This document shows, piece after piece, positions 36,882-45,905 of a stretch of DNA of 64,000 nt. The notes beneath the pieces were generated by a model. That model was given only the letters and a program-made list of their open reading frames with translations, did no database searches and was not told the origin of the DNA. Position 1 is the stretch's first letter. Each line of letters begins with the position of its first letter. A program made the translations under genes and the position numbers. Source of the DNA: Chitinophaga filiformis (lineage in GTDB: Bacteria > Bacteroidota > Bacteroidia > Chitinophagales > Chitinophagaceae). The DNA lies in NCBI RefSeq assembly GCF_021646545.1, contig NZ_JAKIRP010000017.1:1-64000 (forward strand), given 5' to 3'.

Positions 36882-37616
36882 ATGCGGCAATATTTCTTAT
36901 TAGTAATTATTGGTATCTCAGCGTTATTAGTGGGATGCGGTGGCGGCGGTGGCGGCAAAGAGACCACGTGCCCTTCGCAAAACCCTGTAATAAATTCTAA
37001 CGCTCCTCTGGGCCAGAATGACGTCCTGAAATTATCTGTTTTCGGTATCGCTGAACCTAAAAGCTATACCTGGGAAGGACCAAACGGCTTTGTATCTCAC
37101 GAAAAGTCTCCTGAAATACCTAATCCCCCTAAAGGGAACCAGGTATACACACTCAGTGTGGTAACAAATGCCGGATGTACCTATACCGTGAGCTCGGGTT
37201 CTATTATTGTAACAGGTCCATGGAATCCCTGTGGTCTGGATAGTAACGTCTTAAAGATCAACCAGGTCACTCAGGTATCTTTCACCAGGGTACAGGGAAT
37301 GGTTAACGGCGCTAACTACCTTATTCAGGCGGACAATGGTGGTCTGGCCCTGGCCAACTTCGAATTCCCAGGTAATCAGCCTCCGGTTGAAGGTCAATAC
37401 GCCGTGGATGCAACTGCAGGCACTATAGGTGGCGGTAAGGCGAGGGTAACCTTCAACGTTACTACGCAGTCGCCTTTTACTGCAACTGAGGGTACTGTAT
37501 ATGTAGCACTAAATGGTACCACCACGATGGTAAGCTTCTGTAACGTGAAATTCACTTCTACAAATAACGGAGCGACGAATACCACCGGTGGGGCCAATAT
37601 TATGTGGAAGCCCTGA
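36882..37616 (+). CDS. Lipoprotein with Ig/PKD-like domain
   Basis: The ATG at 36882 starts a 244-residue lipoprotein with the lipobox LLVGC followed by six Gly, a flexible tether. Residues about 35-115 look like an Ig/PKD-type sandwich (LKLSVFGIAEPKSYTWEGPN, YTLSVVTNAGCTYTVSSGSI), and a second beta-rich domain follows (about 120-235). Four Cys in the mature part could form two disulfides. Its last 17 bases overlap the 3' end of the convergent glycosyltransferase gene. Function unknown; adhesion or surface display is a guess. Confidence 0.78.
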   Translation: MRQYFLLVIIGISALLVGCGGGGGGKETTCPSQNPVINSNAPLGQNDVLKLSVFGIAEPKSYTWEGPNGFVSHEKSPEIPNPPKGNQVYTLSVVTNAGCTYTVSSGSIIVTGPWNPCGLDSNVLKINQVTQVSFTRVQGMVNGANYLIQADNGGLALANFEFPGNQPPVEGQYAVDATAGTIGGGKARVTFNVTTQSPFTATEGTVYVALNGTTTMVSFCNVKFTSTNNGATNTTGGANIMWKP

Positions 37617-38838
37617 TGACCTGATCCAAACGCGACATTATTTTATCTATAGCCAAATAATTAAGAGCATATTCCCGGGCATTCCTGGTGATATGCTCTT
37701 GTGTTTTATTAATTGCCCGGCAGATGCCTTCTTTTAAGGCCTCGATGTTGTCCGCATCTACAACAATCCCGATATTATTCTCCTTTACAAGTGCATGTAA
37801 ACTGGTATGTTCATTAGCCGTTACCAGTGCGAGCCCACCCACCGCCAATATAGTGGTAAGCTTTGAAGGCATGACCAGGTCACCTGCACTGGCTTTCTGG
37901 ATGACCAGGTGTACATCTGCCATGTTCAACAGACGGTTAAATCTGTCAAAAGGTTCCGGATCACGGAAATAAACATTGTCCAGTTGTAAGCTGGCTGCCT
38001 GTAGCCGCAGTTGTTCCCGGTAAGGGCCGGCTCCACAAATAAGGAATTTTACACGCACATCATTTTTCATGCTATCAGCCATCTGAAGGATCGCTTCCAA
38101 TCCCTGCTTTTCTCCGATAGCACCGGCATATAATATCACTTTATCAGCAACCGTGAAGCCGTATTCAGTTTTAATCTCTTCCCGGTTCTCCAGTGGATGG
38201 AAAAATGTCACGTCAACCCAGTTCGGGAGAAAGGATACCTGCTGTGTTGTTTTCTCCTGTACCTTTTTCATCATGCCATCAGAAATACTGCTGACAATAT
38301 CTGCATGGCGCAATATGTACCTTTCCATACGGAATAAAGACCTCATCAGAACAGGGGACGATATCATTTTCAGATCACGGGCTGCTTCAATCTGCAAATC
38401 CTGTATGTGATAAAGAAACCTGGCTCCGCGGATTTTTTTGTAGAGTATCGCCAGTAATCCCATGTGAAAGGGAGGAGCTACCACCACTACTATATCTATC
38501 TTACGCGTGAGCAGTTGCTGTAATAATTTCACTGTTACAGACAGCCCAAAGGAGAAGTCCATCAGCAACCTCTTTTTTCCTGAGGGATGAGCCGGAATAT
38601 ACTGTGGACATCGGTAAACCGTAATATTGCTTTCATCTGCTACTTCTTTCCGGAACCAATACCTGCTTTTCTGATAGGGCGCCTGCACCTTCCACTGAGG
38701 ATAGTGTGGGAAGGATGTAATGACAGTACAATCATAGCCATTGTCTGCCAGCCATCTGATCATCTCTCCGTTATATTTTCCAATGCCTGTGAGCTCCGGT
38801 GCAAAGTTTCCACCTATCAATAGTAAACGTTTGAGCAT
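37600..38838 (-). CDS. WcaI-like GT4 glycosyltransferase
   Basis: The 412-residue GT-B enzyme has the N-terminal GGNFAPELTGIGKYNGEM motif of WcaI-like transferases, a central YHIQDLQIEAAR block, and the GT4 C-terminal nucleotide-binding half (ILYAGAIGEKQGLEAIL, ASAGDLVMPSKL). WcaI adds a sugar (fucose in colanic acid) during repeat-unit assembly on the cytoplasmic face. It is the last gene of the capsule/exopolysaccharide operon and its 3' end overlaps the convergent lipoprotein gene by 17 bases. Confidence 0.9.
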   Translation of the reverse strand: MLKRLLLIGGNFAPELTGIGKYNGEMIRWLADNGYDCTVITSFPHYPQWKVQAPYQKSRYWFRKEVADESNITVYRCPQYIPAHPSGKKRLLMDFSFGLSVTVKLLQQLLTRKIDIVVVVAPPFHMGLLAILYKKIRGARFLYHIQDLQIEAARDLKMISSPVLMRSLFRMERYILRHADIVSSISDGMMKKVQEKTTQQVSFLPNWVDVTFFHPLENREEIKTEYGFTVADKVILYAGAIGEKQGLEAILQMADSMKNDVRVKFLICGAGPYREQLRLQAASLQLDNVYFRDPEPFDRFNRLLNMADVHLVIQKASAGDLVMPSKLTTILAVGGLALVTANEHTSLHALVKENNIGIVVDADNIEALKEGICRAINKTQEHITRNAREYALNYLAIDKIMSRLDQVIRAST

Positions 38839-38847
38839 ATGTTGCTG

Positions 38848-40254
38848 TCAATAGGCGTTTTTATCTCCTTTAATCATATTCATCATTGTCTGGAAAATGA
38901 TCTGGCAATCCAGCCAGAAGCTATAGTTTTCTATGTACCAGATATCAAGGTCCACACGTTTCTGCATCTGTCCGGAAAAGCGGGTTTCCCCTCTGCAGCC
39001 ATTTACCTGCGCCCAGCCGGTAATACCGGGTTTAACCATTTGTCTGAGCATGTAGTGTTCCACCGTTTCCCTGGCTTCGATATGCAGCGGAGTGGCATGG
39101 GGGCGTGGTCCTACAAAAGACATATTGCCCATCAGCACATTGATGCATTGCGGCAACTCATCCAGGTTTGTTTTACGCAGGAAGCGCCCAATACTTGTCA
39201 CACGCTGATCGTCGCGTGTGGCCTGCATGAACTTCCCGTGCTCGTCCACTTCAGACGCCTGCACTTTCATAGAACGGAATTTGTAGCAGGTAATCATTTT
39301 ATTTTTAAGGCCCCATCGTTCCTGCTTAAAGAGTACAGGACCTTTGGAAGTCATTTTTATCAATATGGCGATCAGTATAAAAAGCCAGCAAAAGGCTATC
39401 AGAATAAATAGTGTGAAGCAAATGTCAAAGGCCCGTTTCATGCGTTGGTGGCCGGGATCATCCAGGGCGAACGAGCGTATGTTCACCAGGGGAATGGTGC
39501 CCAGCAGATTCATACTGGACGTAGGCGTACAATACTGATGTACGTCTGCGATGATCTTTACCCTTTTAGCAGCTCTCTCACTCGCCATAATGATCCCTGC
39601 TGTTTGTTCTTTGGCAGTTTCAGGCAGTGCAACGATCACATCGTCAATTTCATTGGATTCGAGAATATGTGTCAGCTCAGAGAGCTTACCCAGATAACGG
39701 ACATTTATCTGCGTATTGTTATGGTCATCTACAAAACCCACACACTTGTAACCAAAATGATTATTGGCAGTAATAGTATGATAAAAGTTCATACCTGTCT
39801 GTCCGGTGCCAACAATCAACACATTTGTGGGATTGCTGTGGTGAGTAGCTCTCCAGCGTAACATCAGCTTCTTCACAATGTATTTCGTAGTAATAATGCC
39901 GCTGAATAAATAACCGCCATACAGCAAAGTGAAGGTACGCGGATAAGGATATAATTTAAAAAAGTAAAAGAACAGGAATGAAAATAAACAGACGTGTAAC
40001 AAGACATTTTTGAGAATAGCTACAAACTCAATGGCGAAAGATGTGCTCTTTTTGTAGTCGTCATACAGATGCAGCGACGTGCCGGTTACCGTCCATGTCA
40101 CAAGACTTACAAACAGTAAGAATATATTGAGGTTCGATAAGAATACGTCTCCCTTTGCTGCGATGTACCGTCTTGTTAATAAAAACGCGGCAGTCAATAC
40201 CATGTAGTCAATGGTCTGCCTTAAAAACTGACTTGCATGAATACGCGGTTTCAT
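38848..40254 (-). CDS. wcaJ: Undecaprenyl-phosphate sugar phosphotransferase (WcaJ-like)
   Basis: The 468-residue protein has four N-terminal membrane helices, a CoA-binding-like Rossmann region (VLIVGTGQTGMNFYHTI) and a C-terminal bacterial sugar transferase domain (MKRAFDICFTLFILIAF, KMITCYKFRSMKV, KTNLDELPQCINVL). This family transfers a sugar-1-phosphate, usually glucose, to undecaprenyl phosphate and so starts the repeat unit. It is nine bases upstream of the GT4 gene. Confidence 0.93.
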   Translation of the reverse strand: MKPRIHASQFLRQTIDYMVLTAAFLLTRRYIAAKGDVFLSNLNIFLLFVSLVTWTVTGTSLHLYDDYKKSTSFAIEFVAILKNVLLHVCLFSFLFFYFFKLYPYPRTFTLLYGGYLFSGIITTKYIVKKLMLRWRATHHSNPTNVLIVGTGQTGMNFYHTITANNHFGYKCVGFVDDHNNTQINVRYLGKLSELTHILESNEIDDVIVALPETAKEQTAGIIMASERAAKRVKIIADVHQYCTPTSSMNLLGTIPLVNIRSFALDDPGHQRMKRAFDICFTLFILIAFCWLFILIAILIKMTSKGPVLFKQERWGLKNKMITCYKFRSMKVQASEVDEHGKFMQATRDDQRVTSIGRFLRKTNLDELPQCINVLMGNMSFVGPRPHATPLHIEARETVEHYMLRQMVKPGITGWAQVNGCRGETRFSGQMQKRVDLDIWYIENYSFWLDCQIIFQTMMNMIKGDKNAY

Positions 40255-40379
40255 ATGAGTGTCGGTTTGGAAGCGTTATGGATAAGAGGTCGGGGTATAC
40301 TCATAATTGAGCCTGTTGCTGATAATAGACTTTGGGGGTAATGGAAATACAATGCAAGTGGCTTTAGCTGTAGTAAATG

Positions 40380-41117
40380 TTATTTTTTTCGTTTGTACAG
40401 AAGATCCATCTGCAGGATCTGCAATTCGTCTGTTTGTAAAAATCCTACCGGTGCAATAAATTCAAAGCCAAGCTCTTTCACATAATTGTGCATTTCATCG
40501 AACAGTGGCTCTCCGTCGTACATCTGGACAAACGAAGTTTCGAACAGCAGATAGTCGATTTCTTTCAGGCAATTCACCGCTCCCTTGAGCACTTCCTTTT
40601 CAAAACCCTGTACGTCCAGCTTCAATAATACCGGATGGTTGACCGGAATAGTGGGCAGCAGGTCGTCCATACATTTTACATGCACGCTGATCTGGTCTGC
40701 AGCTGCGGTTTGCGGCATGAGCTGTTGTTGCAATGACGAAACATGTAAAGCTGAGCTGGCGTGTGAATAATGATTAGCGTAGAAGTCCAGTGTTCCATTT
40801 GTACTACCTAGTGCAAAGTTGTAAGTGTGTATGCCCGGCACATTGCGTGTATTTTGCTTTAGTGCAGCATACACGGCCGGTATCGGTTCAAAGGAATGAA
40901 TACCGGCTTTGGGATAAAAATGCATAGCTGATAAGGCAAATTGTCCCTTGTTAGCGCCTACATCCAGAATAGTGTTGATTTCAGGGATGTAGCGCTTACA
41001 ATTGTGTAGTAGTTGTGTAGAAGCAATGGATACGCCTTTTTTCAATAGTGACGTTAATCCTCTGCCGGATTGTGAGAAAACTTTAGCCGCTTCTGCTAAC
41101 TTGAAAATGAGGTTCAT
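40380..41117 (-). CDS. FkbM-family methyltransferase A
   Basis: The 245-residue protein has a SAM-binding Rossmann fold with ILDVGANKGQFALSA (motif I), FEPIP, and the FkbM signature VLLKLDVQGFEKEVLKGA. FkbM-type enzymes O-methylate sugars or polyketides; in a polysaccharide operon the acceptor is probably a hydroxyl of the repeat unit. Its start overlaps the upstream GT4 stop by 4 bases. Confidence 0.9.
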   Translation of the reverse strand: MNLIFKLAEAAKVFSQSGRGLTSLLKKGVSIASTQLLHNCKRYIPEINTILDVGANKGQFALSAMHFYPKAGIHSFEPIPAVYAALKQNTRNVPGIHTYNFALGSTNGTLDFYANHYSHASSALHVSSLQQQLMPQTAAADQISVHVKCMDDLLPTIPVNHPVLLKLDVQGFEKEVLKGAVNCLKEIDYLLFETSFVQMYDGEPLFDEMHNYVKELGFEFIAPVGFLQTDELQILQMDLLYKRKK

Positions 41118-42217
41118 AACGAAAATTTATTGTTCCAGCAATCTTTATAAAAACGTATTGTCTCCCGTACACTCTTTTGCCAGGTGAAGGACCTGGCTTG
41201 TGTAAGACCAGCCTGTATAACTTGCTGGCGGAATGTCCCGTTTTCCAGCAGTAATATTTTTTCTGCAAAGGCTTCTGCAGTTATAACGGTGGTAAGTAAC
41301 CCTGCATTACCTGTTACTTCAGGGATGGAAGTACAGTTAGTAGCCACAACCGGACAACCGGCTTTCATGGCTTCCCCCGGTGGAAATCCAAATCCTTCAT
41401 AGGAGGAAGGGTAGAGCAGGCACCATGCATAATTGTAAAGAATGTTCAGTTCAGAGGGAAGCACATTTTCTAAGACAACATAACGGCCGCGGATCTTTTC
41501 TTCAGCCAGCAATTGTTCCTGCCTTGTCCACATGCCACCGCCTGCAATGACCAGTTTATAGTGGGCTGGCAGCAGTGCAATGGTATCCAGTGCAATGTTG
41601 AAATTTTTATAATTGTTCCGGCCGCCTACATACAATATGTAGGGAGATGTGACTCCTGCAGTCAATACAGGCGCGGAAGCATCTCTTTTATCCAGCGGAA
41701 AAAATGTATCGGCAATTCCATGATGTACTACTTTCAGCTTCCGGGGATCTGTGTCAGGGTAAAAATGGAGGAGTTCTTTCCTTGTGCTGTCGGAAATACA
41801 GATAATGCCATCTGCCCGTTTTATACCATATGCCTTTTGCGTGGTGTTTGCCAACCCACGTGGAAAAGGAGTGGCAAGCTTCCGTTCATGGGCAAAATCA
41901 TGTACGGTCATAATATTTGCAACATTCTTTTGCGGTGATACGCGCAGGTAACCACCATGAAAAATGGCATTAGGCGGTAAAGTATATTGAAGGGGCAGGT
42001 AGCGCAGATATTTCGGTGGAATCCAGCTTTCACGGATACAGGGGTGCCGCCGGTAGTCGAGCTGCTGTTCGAAAATATTGGAGGGACTCAGTCCGGCGTT
42101 CAAAAAATTAACCGCCAGTCCTGCATTGCACAAACCCTGCAACAGCTCGTACCAGTAGACGGACACGCCGCCGGCTTTCTGTATAGTGAAAACGATATTG
42201 TCGAGAAATATCTGCAT
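41114..42217 (-). CDS. GT4 glycosyltransferase
   Basis: The 367-residue GT-B enzyme has an N-terminal acceptor domain (IQKAGGVSVYWYELLQG) and the GT4 C-terminal donor site (ILYVGGRNNYKNFNIALD, YPSSYEGFGFPPGEAMKAG, with E-x7-E). The layout resembles mannosyltransferases of O-antigen loci, but donor and linkage are unknown. It is tightly packed between the polymerase and the FkbM gene. Confidence 0.9.
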   Translation of the reverse strand: MQIFLDNIVFTIQKAGGVSVYWYELLQGLCNAGLAVNFLNAGLSPSNIFEQQLDYRRHPCIRESWIPPKYLRYLPLQYTLPPNAIFHGGYLRVSPQKNVANIMTVHDFAHERKLATPFPRGLANTTQKAYGIKRADGIICISDSTRKELLHFYPDTDPRKLKVVHHGIADTFFPLDKRDASAPVLTAGVTSPYILYVGGRNNYKNFNIALDTIALLPAHYKLVIAGGGMWTRQEQLLAEEKIRGRYVVLENVLPSELNILYNYAWCLLYPSSYEGFGFPPGEAMKAGCPVVATNCTSIPEVTGNAGLLTTVITAEAFAEKILLLENGTFRQQVIQAGLTQARSFTWQKSVRETIRFYKDCWNNKFSL

Positions 42218-42220
42218 AGC

Positions 42221-43660
42221 CTAATAAGAATGATCAGGTTTATATACTGTTAATGATGGTGATTCTTCCGGTTCGTAATCACATAACAGTGCCGTAATGA
42301 TCAGAAAGAGGTCTATCTGGCTGAAGAAGAAACACACCCATATAAAAGCAAAATAAGTGCTCTGAAAAAGGGGAAGTCCCGGTTTGGTTCGTGTAAGTAT
42401 TGTGAAGAAGATGAGCAATGAAAAGACGCCGAATTCTGCCAGAATGTAAAACCATCTCATATTGAGGTTATGGCCGCCTATCCCATTCAGTCTGTTCTCG
42501 TAGTTCATCTGCCCGAAAAAGTATTGCGCCGGAATAAATGTACTGTTGCCAGCCCCATACCCCGACAGAAGCAGGAATGGCTGATCTTTGAAGAAGTCTA
42601 CAACAGGAAGTTCCATATCCCGCTGCAGAGGCATTCCGAGTATTACATTGTCCTTCTGCCAGAACTCATTGTCGTAGCGGTATACAGATCTTTTAAATAC
42701 CAGCTGGTACATTGTGTTGTTCTGGTTTTTAGCATACAGCTTGATAAAGTAATCTTTACACTCGGTGATGATCAGGAACAGGCCGATAATAATTCCGAGT
42801 GTACCTGCTATTTTGAGCCTGGTGGAAGATATCCGCGAGACTACCGTAAAAACCAGTGTAGCTGACAGCATATTGATCCAGAATGTCTGTGACACCGTCA
42901 GGATGCCCATCAGCAGAGCGAGGACTGCCATCCGGTATTCTTTATCCTTCAGGAATAAGGGGATACATAAAGAGAGAAATGCGCTGTATACTTTCGGTTC
43001 TCCGAATAATGCCTGCACACGGATACTGAAGATAAATGTGGAGGCTTCAATCATATATCGTCGTTGCATGCCCAGTATCTCTGCAAGCGTTTCATTGCCT
43101 AAGACCATCTGGCAGAACATCTGCAGGGCGGCTATCACAAACGAGAATTTCGCGATCCTTTTCATGATAGTAGAAAAGAATTCAAACGATATCCGTTCTT
43201 TGTCCTGTAGCAACTTGGCGCCGATCGCAAAAAGGGGCAGATATGTTTTTATATAGAAATAGACCGGTCGCAGGTAAAAAGCAGTTTGTTTACCAGGCGG
43301 ATAATAGAAAGGATCCTTATAGAATTGTACGATCAGGAATATGGCAAAGCTTGACAAGGCTGGGAGGACCAGCAGCAGCAGGAATTTCCGGTGTATGTAG
43401 ATCTCTCCTTTTATAAACAGATGTATCTGCTCAAGCATGAAGGCGACGCTTACAAAGAAAGTGGCTGTAAAGGTAGGCCCAATTTTAAGCATCGTATATG
43501 CCTCGGTGGCAAATGCATATAGTATCGCTTCCAGTGCAGTGATGCGGTTATTATAATGCAGGTGTAACAAGGTGGCGGCAATTACCAGTGGCATGGTTTC
43601 CTTGAAAACCTCTACATATATATTGCTGCTTACAAGTATATCAAAGATTGTATCCGCCAT
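42221..43660 (-). CDS. Wzy-like polysaccharide polymerase (multi-spanning membrane protein)
   Basis: The 479-residue protein has about ten to twelve hydrophobic segments and a larger periplasmic loop after about residue 300 (YRYDNEFWQKDNVILG, SGYGAGNSTFIPAQYF), as in O-antigen ligase/polymerase proteins. Sequence conservation in Wzy is low, so the call rests on topology and on its position between glycosyltransferases in an operon that has wza, wzc and wzx. It should polymerise repeat units in the periplasm. Confidence 0.72.
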   Translation of the reverse strand: MADTIFDILVSSNIYVEVFKETMPLVIAATLLHLHYNNRITALEAILYAFATEAYTMLKIGPTFTATFFVSVAFMLEQIHLFIKGEIYIHRKFLLLLVLPALSSFAIFLIVQFYKDPFYYPPGKQTAFYLRPVYFYIKTYLPLFAIGAKLLQDKERISFEFFSTIMKRIAKFSFVIAALQMFCQMVLGNETLAEILGMQRRYMIEASTFIFSIRVQALFGEPKVYSAFLSLCIPLFLKDKEYRMAVLALLMGILTVSQTFWINMLSATLVFTVVSRISSTRLKIAGTLGIIIGLFLIITECKDYFIKLYAKNQNNTMYQLVFKRSVYRYDNEFWQKDNVILGMPLQRDMELPVVDFFKDQPFLLLSGYGAGNSTFIPAQYFFGQMNYENRLNGIGGHNLNMRWFYILAEFGVFSLLIFFTILTRTKPGLPLFQSTYFAFIWVCFFFSQIDLFLIITALLCDYEPEESPSLTVYKPDHSY

Positions 43661-43663
43661 TAT

Positions 43664-44566
43664 TTATGATATGCGTTTATACAGATTATATAAGAGCGTA
43701 TTATTCCTGATGATCTTTTTCACCATGTAGAGGAAAGGGCTGCATTTAAACACCGTATCTATGGTATATGCGTCTGCTTCCTCGTCTGCGGCAATTTCAG
43801 CGGGATGAGTGAGCTGTGTGATAGTTCCGAATATCATTTTTTTAAACCATATTGGCTCAGTTCTGGTGTGTGTGGCCTCTTTTCCATAGCCGATGTTTCT
43901 GATCAGGTTTGTATTGGGCGTAATAGCAAGTCCTTTGTTGAAAAGTACCGTCAGAAACCATTGTGTGTCCCAGGTGTCCATCTTTTGTTCATAGAAGGCT
44001 TCCAGGTCCCATTTGAATTGTACAGGAATCTCATCAGGAGGTACATTCCTGTACCTGAGTAATGTGAAGTCATAATATTTCCAGGCTCGTTTCCAGGTAG
44101 CCCATCCCCATATATGCGAGTAACGCGAGAAATAATAGGAAGCATTTCCTCTGGTAACGCCGGCCTGATAATTAGTGCCCCCGATATGCATGATGCGTGT
44201 ATTATCACGGTAGCGTTCCAGCAGGTTTTCACAGAAATAGTAAAAAGTCGGATCGGGCAGGCAGTCGTCTTCCAGTATAATGCCTTCTTCCACCTGCGAG
44301 AAGAACCAGTCTATAGCACTGCTTACGGCAAAGGCGCAGCCGAGGTTATGGTCCCTGAACAAGGTATGTACTTTACAGGGCCAGTCTAGTCTTTGCAATA
44401 TGGCGTCCCTGGTTTCTCTGCATAGCGCCGCTTCTCCCGGCTTGTTATGACGGGGTCCGTCTGCCGCAATAAATAACTCCGGCGGTCGCTGCTCCCGTAT
44501 ACTTTCCAGTATGCGTATCGCTTGCTGCGGGCGGTTAAATATTAACAATAAGATAGGCGTCTTCAA
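43664..44566 (-). CDS. GT2-like glycosyltransferase (HlpA-related)
   Basis: The 300-residue protein starts LLLIFNRPQQAIRILESI, carries EEGIILEDDCLPDPTF (DD as metal site) and SHIWGWATWKRAWKYYD. These are the marks of the nucleotide-diphospho-sugar transferases related to hemolytic protein HlpA and GNT-I-like enzymes. It probably adds one sugar of the repeat unit. It starts six bases after the methyltransferase upstream ends. Confidence 0.82.
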   Translation of the reverse strand: MKTPILLLIFNRPQQAIRILESIREQRPPELFIAADGPRHNKPGEAALCRETRDAILQRLDWPCKVHTLFRDHNLGCAFAVSSAIDWFFSQVEEGIILEDDCLPDPTFYYFCENLLERYRDNTRIMHIGGTNYQAGVTRGNASYYFSRYSHIWGWATWKRAWKYYDFTLLRYRNVPPDEIPVQFKWDLEAFYEQKMDTWDTQWFLTVLFNKGLAITPNTNLIRNIGYGKEATHTRTEPIWFKKMIFGTITQLTHPAEIAADEEADAYTIDTVFKCSPFLYMVKKIIRNNTLLYNLYKRIS

Positions 44567-44572
44567 GTTCAG

Positions 44573-45217
44573 TTATTTTATAGCTTCCAGTGCAACTGCA
44601 TTTTCAAATCGCGATGCCTCTTCTACAAGCCTGAACATTTCGTCGGGACAGTCATTAAAACTGCAGGTCCGTACCTTACTAAAACCTGTCTGTTGTAATA
44701 TGCCGGAGAGAGAAGGTGTATCCCACATATACAGGTGTTCCCGGTTGCCGAGCGTGGTTTGCAGCAATCCCTTCAATCCGCGTAGTCTTTGTTTTTTTCC
44801 CAACATGGTTTTCTCCAGAAATTTGATATTGGCCTCCTGGTCATTGTTGCCGAGATCCTGTACATATTCCCTTGCCGCGCTTTCCAGGTCAGGCACCACA
44901 CAACGGAAGCAGCCGCCGGGTTTTAGCATCTGGTAGGTATTACGGATAGCCAGCAGGCAATCATCATATGCGAGGTGTTCAAGTACATGAGAACAGTATA
45001 TGCCATCGCAGGAATTTGGAGCAACACCGGGCAGTTCTTTCAGGATGTCTCCGAGTAATACATCTTCGGGGAATGCAACGTGCATCCTGTTCCTTAACAG
45101 ACCACCGATCAGTGGCAGCTGCTGAATGCGCAGGGTGGGTGACGCGTCGAAATTCTTCCAGCCTTTAGGGGCCGAGAAAGGTCCACAGCCGTATTGAACG
45201 TATAGCTTCTTACTCAT
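44573..45217 (-). CDS. Class I SAM-dependent methyltransferase
   Basis: The 214-residue protein has the pattern of Methyltransf_11-type enzymes: YCSHVLEHLAYDDCLLAIRN followed by MLKPGGCFRCVVPDLES. Motif I is not a classic GxGxG; the N-terminus YVQYGCGPFSAPKGWKNFD takes its place, as often in polysaccharide-locus proteins that modify sugars. It overlaps the upstream FkbM gene by 8 bases. Confidence 0.82.
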   Translation of the reverse strand: MSKKLYVQYGCGPFSAPKGWKNFDASPTLRIQQLPLIGGLLRNRMHVAFPEDVLLGDILKELPGVAPNSCDGIYCSHVLEHLAYDDCLLAIRNTYQMLKPGGCFRCVVPDLESAAREYVQDLGNNDQEANIKFLEKTMLGKKQRLRGLKGLLQTTLGNREHLYMWDTPSLSGILQQTGFSKVRTCSFNDCPDEMFRLVEEASRFENAVALEAIK

Positions 45218-45905
45218 GATTCATGTTTTTAAAGAAATAGGTATAATAGGTCTTCGCGAAGATGGCATATCCTGCCTGCTGCATGAATTGCCCCAGCTCA
45301 CAATGCTGCATGTCAGAAAGCAGGAAGGGATCAGACTCCACCAGTATATAGGTGGGCCTGTACTTTTCCCAGTTGTTGGACCGCAGTACATCCATATCCA
45401 GTCCTTCAGCATCGATGGTCAGAAAATCAATAGACCTGCCGGCAGGCAGATAGTGATCCAGTATGTCTGCCAATGGCCATGTTTCGATCTTTTTCTCTTT
45501 TATAACACGATATTTGGGGTCTTGTGTATATTCTTCCACTTTGTGAGCGGAGAATGTATTTAAAGCCGGTTCATTGAAAATATGGTAGGTCAGGTGTTGC
45601 CTGGTGGCAGATACACCCATTTCCAGGTTGACATCCTGTGGCCGGTACCTGTCGAACAACGCTTTCGAGCCAGGCATCGGGTCTATATTAATGCCTGTCC
45701 ATTTCATTTTATGAAACAGATAAGTATTCGATACACGGAACGGATGGTGTGCCCCTACGTCCACATATATGCCATTGGTCTTATTATCAAATATCCTCTT
45801 CAGTATCAGATCTTCTCCCTCCGAACTATAAGCAGGTGCGAGGTACCGGATCCTTGGGGCAACTCTTGAGGCTAGCGTGGCAATTATTTTTTTTACACTC
45901 GTCAT
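45210..45905 (-). CDS. FkbM-family methyltransferase B
   Basis: The 231-residue protein has YVDVGAHHPFRVSNTYLF (motif I with the His pair common in this subgroup), GINIDPMPGSK and DFLTIDAEGLDMDVLRS. It lacks membrane segments. It is the second FkbM-type enzyme of the operon and overlaps the flippase gene by 4 bases. The acceptor is probably a sugar hydroxyl of the polymer. Confidence 0.88.
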   Translation of the reverse strand: MTSVKKIIATLASRVAPRIRYLAPAYSSEGEDLILKRIFDNKTNGIYVDVGAHHPFRVSNTYLFHKMKWTGINIDPMPGSKALFDRYRPQDVNLEMGVSATRQHLTYHIFNEPALNTFSAHKVEEYTQDPKYRVIKEKKIETWPLADILDHYLPAGRSIDFLTIDAEGLDMDVLRSNNWEKYRPTYILVESDPFLLSDMQHCELGQFMQQAGYAIFAKTYYTYFFKNMNHE

